Positions 1 to 4,235 of a stretch of 5,285 nucleotides of DNA are shown in pieces. A program made the position numbers and the translations under genes. Below the pieces are notes generated by a model that was given only the letters and a program-made list of their open reading frames with translations, did not search any database and had not been told where the DNA came from. Location: assembly GCA_023419875.1 (NCBI GenBank), contig JAEZXM010000417.1:1-5285 (forward strand), in the 5' to 3' direction. How positions within the stretch are numbered: position 1 is the first letter of the stretch; each line of letters starts with the position of its first letter. The DNA comes from Pseudomonadota bacterium (GTDB lineage: Bacteria > Myxococcota > Myxococcia > Myxococcales > Anaeromyxobacteraceae).

Positions 1-167
1 CCCCAGCCGCGCGGCACGGCGCCGTCGCGCGGCGCGGGCGCGACGACCTCCTCCTGGAGCGAGTTCCACCGGCGGCAGGCCGGGCACTGCCCCAGCCACT
101 TGGGGCTCTGGTGGCCGCACTCCGTGCAGGCGTACACGGTGCGCGACTTGGCGGCGGCGCGGGTCAT
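1..167 (-). CDS. radA: DNA repair protein RadA, N-terminal part (runs off the window)
   Basis: RadA is a RecA-like ATPase and branch-migration helicase that processes recombination intermediates in the cytoplasm. Only the first 55 codons are present, read leftward from ATG at 167-165. The protein begins M-T-R-A-A-A-K-S-R-T-V-Y-A-C and contains the family's N-terminal C4 zinc finger, C14-x-x-C17 and C28-x-x-C31. Between and after these lie the very typical stretches H-Q-S-P-K-W-L-G-Q-C-P and C-R-R-W-N-S-L-Q-E-E. The Walker A, KNRFG and Lon-like domains would lie beyond position 1 and cannot be seen. The start agrees with the usual short lead before the T-V-Y-x-C motif. No clear Shine-Dalgarno sequence precedes it. 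A weak GCTATCT sequence at 180-174 (minus strand) could be part of a promoter very close to the start. The gene diverges from the DUF2905 gene. Identification is secure; completeness is unknown. Confidence 0.93.
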   Translation of the reverse strand, partial: MTRAAAKSRTVYACTECGHQSPKWLGQCPACRRWNSLQEEVVAPAPRDGAVPRGW

Positions 168-215
168 GGGGCCAGATAGCACGCAGGGGTGACGGCGGCG
201 CAGGGCCCACGCGGC

Positions 216-221
216 TAGAAT
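216..221 (+). promoter_or_regulatory. Candidate -10 box (TAGAAT) for a leaderless DUF2905 transcript
   Basis: TAGAAT matches the sigma-70 -10 consensus at five of six positions. It ends 7 nt before the ATG at 229, so transcription would begin at or next to the start codon. No Shine-Dalgarno sequence lies in between, which fits a leaderless message. No convincing -35 hexamer is seen; GTGACG at 189-194 is a poor match with a 21-nt spacer. A near-identical arrangement occurs before the gene starting at 4236. This is inferred from sequence only. Confidence 0.5.
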
Positions 222-228
222 CCCGTCG

Positions 229-459
229 ATGGAAGGGCCGGCCGGGCTGGGAAAGGTGCTCATCGTCGCTGGGCTCGTGCTCGCGGCGGTCGGCGTGCTG
301 TTCCTGCTCGGCGACCGGATCTCGTGGCTGCGCCTCGGCCGGCTGCCGGGCGACATCTCGGTCGAGCGGGGCAACTTCCGGTTCTACTTCCCGCTCGTCA
401 CGTCGATCCTGCTCTCCGCGGCGATCTCGCTCGTGCTGTGGCTCCTCTCGCGGCGCTGA
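229..459 (+). CDS. DUF2905 family small inner-membrane protein
   Basis: This 76-residue protein matches the DUF2905 family pattern: a first membrane helix at about residues 8-28, a conserved connecting segment, and a second helix at about 55-73 ending in R-R. The connecting segment (residues 38-54) reads R-L-P-G-D-I-S-V-E-R-G-N-F-R-F-Y-F, which is the family hallmark. Its length is normal for the family (about 65-80). Family function is unknown; members are predicted inner-membrane proteins, and no catalytic residues are evident. ATG 229 is chosen because the first helix follows directly, the protein has the family length, and a TAGAAT box sits 7 nt upstream. There is no Shine-Dalgarno sequence. 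It is transcribed away from radA, and a 143-bp gap separates it from the next gene, so it is probably monocistronic. Family assignment is from recognition of the motif. Confidence 0.88.
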   Translation: MEGPAGLGKVLIVAGLVLAAVGVLFLLGDRISWLRLGRLPGDISVERGNFRFYFPLVTSILLSAAISLVLWLLSRR

Positions 460-507
460 GGTCGCGCGCAGGGCCGAGATCCCGCAGTATTTTGCTTGCC
501 TTCCCGG

Positions 508-536
508 CGGCCGATGCGCTTTGCTCCATCGGGCCG
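508..536. repeat. Imperfect inverted repeat after the DUF2905 gene
   Basis: CGGCCGATG at 508-516 pairs with CATCGGGCCG at 527-536, giving nine base pairs with one bulged G (533) and a 10-nt loop. It has no following T tract. It could be a weak transcription end for the DUF2905 gene or chance structure in GC-rich DNA. Nothing else is recognisable in the 143-bp gap from 460 to 602 except a lone TATTTT at 488-493 that has no matching -35. Confidence 0.3.
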
Positions 537-602
537 GCGGCCGCAGTCCGGCGCAGGGAGCGGGCCGTCACGCACGGCCGCCGAGCCGAACGCGGTGAGG
601 GA

Positions 603-1022
603 ATGCGCGTCGATCTCCGCAGGGCACTCCTCGTGTCGTGCCTCGCCCTGAGCGCTGGCGAGGTCGCGTACGCGACAGCCAGCGATTCGCAGCGGGGCGC
701 GGTCCCCTATGCGCAGCCGGACGTGCTCTGCGGCATTCCGGTGCGTACCTGCTCCGCGCCCGCTCATGCGCGCGCCACCTGCACCGCGGGCAAGTGCGGG
801 TTCGTCTGCGATCCCGGGTACACGTTGTGCGGAGACCGGTGCATCTCGGTGCGCACGGACCCGCTCAACTGCGGCGCCTGCGGACGCGTCTGCCCGGGCG
901 AGGACGCGCCGTCCACGTCCTACTGCGACCAGGCGGCCCGGCGCGCGTGCGTCAACGGAGAGTGCAAGAAGTGCCGGTGGTACTGCGGCGGTTACGGCGG
1001 GTACTACCGGGTGTGCACCTGA
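603..1022 (+). CDS. Secreted Cys-rich protein with a myxobacterial-type NCGACG module
   Basis: This 139-residue protein starts with a basic n-region (M-R-V-D-L-R-R) and a hydrophobic stretch. A likely signal-peptidase site lies near A-Y-A (22-24) or A-T-A (24-26). The rest holds 16 Cys: 43, 50, 60, 65, 69, 76, 80, 90, 93, 97, 108, 116, 121, 124, 128 and 138. An even number fits a disulfide-stabilised exported protein. Residues 76-97 (C-G-D-R-C, then D-P-L-N-C-G-A-C-G-R-V-C) match a small module found in many secreted Myxococcota proteins of unknown role. The C-terminus is Gly/Tyr/Cys-rich. Base usage looks coding. ATG 603 is preceded by GTGAGG only 2 nt away, a close and imperfect ribosome site. 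The frame is open upstream, but ATG 603 alone gives a credible signal peptide. No enzyme domain is visible and function is unknown. It may be surface-exposed or structural. Confidence 0.75.
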   Translation: MRVDLRRALLVSCLALSAGEVAYATASDSQRGAVPYAQPDVLCGIPVRTCSAPAHARATCTAGKCGFVCDPGYTLCGDRCISVRTDPLNCGACGRVCPGEDAPSTSYCDQAARRACVNGECKKCRWYCGGYGGYYRVCT

Positions 1023-1065
1023 GGGCTCCACCTCGCGGCCGAGCTGCTCCCGGCTGATCCGCCCT

Positions 1066-1078
1066 CCGCTCACCCGCC
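1066..1078 (+). repeat. Upstream element shared by both porin genes, copy 1
   Basis: CCGCTCACCCGCC begins 106 bp before the first porin's ATG. It matches 12 of 13 bases with a copy at 2576-2588 that begins 111 bp before the second porin's ATG. The similar spacing suggests a conserved remnant of a duplicated promoter region, possibly a binding site. Short GC-rich matches can also arise by chance. Confidence 0.3.
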
Positions 1079-1147
1079 TTCCGGGCTCGCCCGTCCACGC
1101 GCCGGCACCCATCGTGTCCGGGTCCTCGTTCCGCGCGCTCGATAGGG

Positions 1148-1170
1148 GGTGCTCAACAGGAGGGAGCACC
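1148..1170 (+). promoter_or_regulatory. Hairpin presenting the ribosome-binding site of porin 1 in its loop
   Basis: GGTGCTC (1148-1154) and GAGCACC (1164-1170) form a perfect 7-bp stem around the 9-nt loop AACAGGAGG. The loop carries the full Shine-Dalgarno AGGAGG (1158-1163). The ATG at 1172 follows one base after the stem. The structure would hold the Shine-Dalgarno sequence exposed and replace most of the 8-nt spacer with paired bases, which could tune translation or serve as a protein- or RNA-binding target. The second porin has a similar AAGGAGG but no such hairpin. Confidence 0.5.
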
Positions 1171-1171
1171 A

Positions 1172-2431
1172 ATGAAACACACGGTGAAGTTCATTCCGCT
1201 CGCGCTCGTGGGCCTGGCGGCGACGCCGACCCAGGCTGCCGAGGGTCTCCAGTTCCACGGCTACGCGCGCGCAGGCGCGGGCCTCAACCCGAGCGGCGGC
1301 GGGCAGGTCTGCTTCCAGCTCGCGGGGGCGGACGTCAAATGGCGTCTCGGGAACGAGTGCGACTATGTGATCGAGCCCAACTTCAACTACGACATCCTCA
1401 CGCTCGACGACAAGTCGACGTGGGGCTTTCACGTGATGCCCTCGATCTACAAGGCATACGAGCCCCAGGGTTCGCTCGTCCGCGACGACGCCGGCGCCGC
1501 CATCGGCACCGCGAGCTGGTTCGACGACCTGCCCGTCCGCTTCGGCCAGATCTACTTCTACGGGAAGAACGTCCCGCTGCTCCGGAACGGAACGATCTGG
1601 ATCGGCCGGCGCTTCTACGACCGCCTCCAGCTCGGCATCAACGACCAGTTCGTGGAGAACGAGGACGGCGACGGTGCGGGCGTCGAGGACGTCGACGTGG
1701 GATTCGCCAAGTGGTCGATCGCGTTCCTCATGAACCCGAACGACACGCCGCGGACGACCGCGGAGGCCAATCCGGTCGGCGACGTGAACAACAAGGTCTT
1801 CAAGATCACCACCCGGTTCACGAATATCCGCACGGTGAAGGACGGCGCGCTACAAGTTTGGGCCGCGGCCCGGAACCTCCAGTCGAAGAGCACGAGGCCG
1901 GCCGGCGCCGAGCCTGCCGAAGTGGACACCACCTACCGCGTGGGCGTGTACCACAGCCTCGTGCTGGGCCGGTGGGGCAGCAACCTCACGGGCTTCAAGT
2001 TCGAGACGCTGGCCGACGACGCCAACCTGTGGCGGGTGTTCACGCAGCAGGGGATGACCCTCTTCGCCGCGCGGACCGCGCTCGACTTCATCGCCGAGTA
2101 CCGGCGGACGAGCCCGGACACCGGAGACGACCAGTCGTGGTTCGCCGTCGGCGCCCGCGCCGACACCCACCTCACCGGCCTGCTCCGGTTCCTGCTCGAG
2201 GCGGGGTACGACTGGGTCGACGACGCCGACTCCAGGAACCTCACCAAGGTGACCGCCGCCCTCGCCATGAGCCCGGGGAGGGAGGCCAGCGTGCGCCCGA
2301 CGTTCCGCCTCTTCTACACGCATGGCTTCTGGAGCGACGAAGGCGTCCTCGCCTCCGCCCGCACCAACGACGTGTACGGCGACGACACGTCCGGCGGATC
2401 CTTCGGCCTCCAGGCCGAGGGCTGGTGGTAG
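1172..2431 (+). CDS. LamB/maltoporin-family outer-membrane porin, copy 1
   Basis: This is a predicted trimeric 18-strand outer-membrane beta-barrel for passive sugar uptake, 419 residues as precursor (E. coli LamB is 446). The signal peptide is M-K-H-T-V-K-F followed by a hydrophobic core, with cleavage after T-Q-A (22) or A23. LamB landmarks follow in order: F-H-G-Y-A-R-A-G (28-35), C47-F, R58-L-G-N-E-C63, W-I-G-R-R-F-Y-D-R (143-151), G-A-G-V-E-D-V-D-V-G-F-A-K (168-180), A-G-Y-D (344-347), R-P-T-F-R-L-F-Y (375-382) and a terminal W-W for barrel assembly. Some pore positions differ from E. coli LamB: Y41 aligns with V66, W358 with L334, and the D-F-Y-Y-W-D loop is replaced by N-D-Q-F-V-E-N-E-D-G-D (157-167). 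The substrate is therefore uncertain and lamB is not assigned. AGGAGG lies 8 nt before ATG 1172, inside a hairpin loop. It has a close paralogue immediately downstream. Confidence 0.92.
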   Translation: MKHTVKFIPLALVGLAATPTQAAEGLQFHGYARAGAGLNPSGGGQVCFQLAGADVKWRLGNECDYVIEPNFNYDILTLDDKSTWGFHVMPSIYKAYEPQGSLVRDDAGAAIGTASWFDDLPVRFGQIYFYGKNVPLLRNGTIWIGRRFYDRLQLGINDQFVENEDGDGAGVEDVDVGFAKWSIAFLMNPNDTPRTTAEANPVGDVNNKVFKITTRFTNIRTVKDGALQVWAAARNLQSKSTRPAGAEPAEVDTTYRVGVYHSLVLGRWGSNLTGFKFETLADDANLWRVFTQQGMTLFAARTALDFIAEYRRTSPDTGDDQSWFAVGARADTHLTGLLRFLLEAGYDWVDDADSRNLTKVTAALAMSPGREASVRPTFRLFYTHGFWSDEGVLASARTNDVYGDDTSGGSFGLQAEGWW

Positions 2432-2454
2432 CTGCAATCTGGTTGGCGAGCGCA

Positions 2455-2478
2455 GGGGCAGGCGTTGCAGCCTGCCCC
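2455..2478. repeat. Perfect 9-bp inverted repeat after porin 1
   Basis: GGGGCAGGC (2455-2463) and GCCTGCCCC (2470-2478) flank the 6-nt loop GTTGCA. A second inverted repeat, GCTGCAA (2431-2437) with TTGCAGC (2465-2471), shares bases with this loop and its 3' arm, so the two pairings exclude each other. There is no T tract. It may be the first element of a bipartite transcription end with the hairpin just downstream, or part of a dispersed extragenic palindrome. Confidence 0.5.
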
Positions 2479-2495
2479 GTAGCGAGCGGGGGGTC

Positions 2496-2529
2496 TGGGG
2501 GGGCCTTCTGGGCCCCCCCAGCAAGTTTT
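2496..2529 (+). terminator. Intrinsic terminator candidate between the two porins
   Basis: TGGGGGGGCC (2496-2505) pairs perfectly with GGCCCCCCCA (2511-2520) around the loop TTCTG, giving a 10-bp very GC-rich stem. It is followed by GCAAG and the run TTTT (2526-2529). The T run is short and begins 5 nt after the stem, so termination may be partial. The position, 65 nt after the porin 1 stop codon, is sensible. It would separate transcription of the two porins. Confidence 0.6.
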
Positions 2530-2575
2530 GGCTGCGACGGCCGCGGTGCCGCCGTCTCACCTCCTTTCCGGGCCA

Positions 2576-2588
2576 CCGCTCACCGGCC
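2576..2588 (+). repeat. Upstream element shared by both porin genes, copy 2
   Basis: CCGCTCACCGGCC begins 111 bp before ATG 2687 and differs at one base from the copy before the first porin. No good -10 or -35 hexamers are visible in the 255-bp gap (2432-2686). If there is a promoter for porin 2 it must be divergent from the sigma-70 consensus. Confidence 0.3.
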
Positions 2589-2671
2589 ACGCGCGACCGT
2601 TCGTCGGCCTCCCTCGACCGCCCGTCGTTTGCCCGCCCCGCCCTCGGAGCGCGCGCGTAGCGTCGTTGCGC

Positions 2672-2678
2672 AAGGAGG
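2672..2678 (+). promoter_or_regulatory. Shine-Dalgarno sequence that sets the porin 2 start
   Basis: AAGGAGG ends 8 nt before ATG 2687, the same spacing as in porin 1. It selects this ATG over an in-frame TTG at 2528, which would add 53 Pro/Arg-rich residues in front of an obvious signal peptide and would overlap the terminator hairpin region. Confidence 0.85.
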
Positions 2679-2686
2679 GAACACCG

Positions 2687-3949
2687 ATGAAACACATCGT
2701 GAAGTTCGGATTCGCGGCCCTCGTGGCCCTGTCGTCCGCAGCGGCTCAGGCCGGCGATCTCCAGTTCCACGGCTACACGCGGGCCGGCGTGGGCCTCAAC
2801 CCCAGGGGCGGAGGGCAGGTCTGCTTCGGGCTCAACGGCGCAGACACCAAGTTCCGCCTGGGTAACGAGTGCGACTACGTCATCGAGACCGCGTTCAGCT
2901 ACGACATCGCCACGCTCGAGGACAAGTCGACCTGGGGCTTTCTCGTGATGCCCTCGATCTACAAGGCGTACGACAACCCGACCACCAACGTCGCCGGCCC
3001 CACCGGCGCGAGCGTGGGCGGCGCGCAGTGGTTCGACGACCTGCCGGTCCGCTTCGGCCAGGTCTACTTCTACGGCAGGAACGTCTCGCTGCTGAAGGGC
3101 GGCACCGTCTGGATCGGCCGCCGCTTCTACGACCGGCTCCAGACCGGGATCAACGACCAGTTCCTGGAGAACGAGGACGGCGACGGGGCGGGCGTCGAGG
3201 ACATCGACCTCGGCTTCGCGCGGTGGTCGGTCGCGTTCCTGATGAACCCCAACGACGCGGCCCGGAGCGACACCGTCACCGACCCGGTCGGCGACGTGAA
3301 CAACAAGACGTACAAGATCACGACCCGGCTCACCGGCATCAAGACCATGAAGGACGGCGCCCTGCAGCTCTGGCTGGGCGCGCGCAACCTCCAGTCGAAG
3401 AGCACCAAGCCGGGCGGCGCCGATCCGGCCGACGTCGACGCGACCTACCGCGCCGCCGTGTACCACACGGTCGACCTCGGCACGTGGGGCAGCAACCTCG
3501 TGGGCTTCAAGTACGAGACGCTCGGTGAGGACGACAGCCAGTGGCGGGTGGTCGTGCAGCACGGCATCAACGTCTTCTCCGCACGCACCGCGCTCGACCT
3601 CCTCGCCGAGTACCGGCAGCGGTCTCCGGCCACCGGTGACGACCAGACGTGGCTCGCGGTCGGCGCCCGCGCCGACACGCAGATCTCGGGTCCGTTCCGC
3701 TTCCTGGTCGAGGCGGGATACGACCGGGTGAAGGACGGCGACGAGGACGCGACCTCGCTCATGAAGGTCACCGGCGCGCTGGCGATGAGCGCGGGCGATG
3801 GTGCCGGAGCGCGGCCCACCTTCCGGCTGTTCTACACGCACGCTGCGTGGAGCGACGAGGGCGTCCTCAACTCCGGGCGCACCAACGACGTCTACGGCGA
3901 CGAGAAGTCCGGCGGGTCCTTCGGCCTGCAGGCCGAGGGCTGGTGGTGA
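2687..3949 (+). CDS. LamB/maltoporin-family outer-membrane porin, copy 2
   Basis: This is a 420-residue precursor, similar to porin 1 along its whole length (roughly two thirds to three quarters identical by eye, not computed). The signal peptide M-K-H-I-V-K-F plus hydrophobic core probably ends at A-Q-A (20-22), giving a mature start at G-D-L-Q-F-H-G-Y. It keeps C46, R-L-G-N-E-C62, W-I-G-R-R-F-Y-D-R (142-150), G-A-G-V-E-D-I-D-L-G-F, R-P-T-F-R-L-F-Y and the terminal W-W. The same LamB pore positions are altered: V65 for Y41, I333 for W358, and N-D-Q-F-L-E-N-E-D-G-D (156-166) for the constriction loop. Differences from porin 1 cluster at about 95-115, 191-199 and 349-358, probably surface loops. 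It lies 255 bp downstream of porin 1 beyond a terminator candidate, so it is likely transcribed separately or by read-through. It is probably an outer-membrane solute channel; the substrate is unknown. Confidence 0.92.
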   Translation: MKHIVKFGFAALVALSSAAAQAGDLQFHGYTRAGVGLNPRGGGQVCFGLNGADTKFRLGNECDYVIETAFSYDIATLEDKSTWGFLVMPSIYKAYDNPTTNVAGPTGASVGGAQWFDDLPVRFGQVYFYGRNVSLLKGGTVWIGRRFYDRLQTGINDQFLENEDGDGAGVEDIDLGFARWSVAFLMNPNDAARSDTVTDPVGDVNNKTYKITTRLTGIKTMKDGALQLWLGARNLQSKSTKPGGADPADVDATYRAAVYHTVDLGTWGSNLVGFKYETLGEDDSQWRVVVQHGINVFSARTALDLLAEYRQRSPATGDDQTWLAVGARADTQISGPFRFLVEAGYDRVKDGDEDATSLMKVTGALAMSAGDGAGARPTFRLFYTHAAWSDEGVLNSGRTNDVYGDEKSGGSFGLQAEGWW

Positions 3950-3956
3950 TGAACCC

Positions 3957-3982
3957 TCGCCCCGCACTCCCTCGCGGGGCGA
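3957..3982. repeat. Perfect 9-bp inverted repeat just after porin 2
   Basis: TCGCCCCGC (3957-3965) pairs with GCGGGGCGA (3974-3982) around the loop ACTCCCTC. It starts 7 nt after the porin 2 stop codon. It lacks a T tract. It could stabilise the 3' end of the mRNA or contribute to termination together with the larger hairpin at 4019-4052. Confidence 0.5.
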
Positions 3983-4009
3983 CGTCACGCCTCAACTCCC
4001 TCGTGGGGC
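3966..4009 (+). repeat. Short tandem direct repeat (two 15-bp units, 29-bp period)
   Basis: ACTCCCTCGCGGGGC at 3966-3980 recurs as ACTCCCTCGTGGGGC at 3995-4009, 14 of 15 bases identical. The first copy overlaps the loop and 3' arm of the hairpin at 3957-3982. GTCACG (3984-3989) and CGTGAC (4010-4015) bracket the second copy as a further inverted repeat. The block may be a degraded duplicated palindrome. Confidence 0.5.
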
Positions 4010-4018
4010 CGTGACAGG

Positions 4019-4052
4019 GACGGGCGGGCTGGTTCCGACCAGCCCGCTCGTC
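4019..4052. terminator. Long 15-bp hairpin, probable transcription end after porin 2
   Basis: GACGGGCGGGCTGGT (4019-4033) pairs with ACCAGCCCGCTCGTC (4038-4052). This gives 15 consecutive pairs with a single G-T wobble, closed by the 4-nt loop TCCG, which in RNA is of the UNCG type. It is the strongest hairpin in the window. There is no T tract on either side, so it may act as a T-less terminator, a Rho-assisted 3' end or an mRNA-stabilising structure. The remaining spacer to 4222 shows no recognisable gene, apart from an optional N-terminal extension of the next gene from ATG 4107. Confidence 0.5.
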
Positions 4053-4222
4053 CGCACGACGAAGCGGGCGGGAACGAACCTCCCCTCTTGTTCCGCGGAG
4101 ACGGCGATGGCCGACGGCCGCGACGGGTGGAGCGACGAGCGGTGCGCCTCGGCGCGGTTCGACCTCGAGCGGTCGCCGCACGTCCGAGCGAAGAGTGCAA
4201 CCCGCCTCCCCTCGTCCGTTGC

Positions 4223-4228
4223 TACAAT
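4223..4228 (+). promoter_or_regulatory. Candidate -10 box (TACAAT) for a leaderless transcript
   Basis: TACAAT matches the -10 consensus at five of six positions and ends exactly 7 nt before GTG 4236, as TAGAAT does before ATG 229. The flanks also agree: both read GCTA-x-AATCC-x-G. No good -35 hexamer is seen. Transcription from here would start at or beside the GTG, giving a leaderless message and excluding the upstream ATG at 4107. Confidence 0.45.
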
Positions 4229-4235
4229 CCGGAGC

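Noticed and set aside
488..493. TATTTT as a -10 box for the Cys-rich gene
   Set aside because: No -35 hexamer lies at a suitable distance, and it would leave a leader of about 100 nt. The support is too weak to annotate.
630..641. Possible lipobox L-V-S-C at residues 10-13 of the Cys-rich protein
   Set aside because: The pattern fits, but the hydrophobic region before the Cys would be only about four residues, too short for a lipoprotein signal. A signal peptidase I site near residues 24-26 is likelier.
324..1022. Long version of the Cys-rich ORF starting inside the DUF2905 gene
   Set aside because: It would overlap a confident gene and put about 93 Arg/Ala-rich residues before a clear signal peptide. 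ATG 603 is far more plausible.
2528..2686. TTG start giving a 473-residue porin 2
   Set aside because: The extension is Pro/Arg-rich, hides a classic signal peptide, and has no ribosome site, while ATG 2687 has AAGGAGG 8 nt upstream.
709..2865. 718-codon plus-strand ORF overlapping the Cys-rich protein and porins
   Set aside because: It is Arg/Pro-rich in an alternative frame, crosses a terminator-like spacer and covers parts of both porins. It is a composition artefact.
1850..3988. 712-codon minus-strand ORF opposite the porins
   Set aside because: It is antisense to two strongly supported porin genes. Its translation is Val/Arg/Glu/Ala-rich with no recognisable domain, as expected for a shadow frame in very GC-rich DNA.
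4068..4096. Inverted repeat GGAAC (4071-4075) with GTTCC (4090-4094)
   Set aside because: It has only five continuous pairs (seven with a bulge) and a 14-nt loop, near chance level for this composition.
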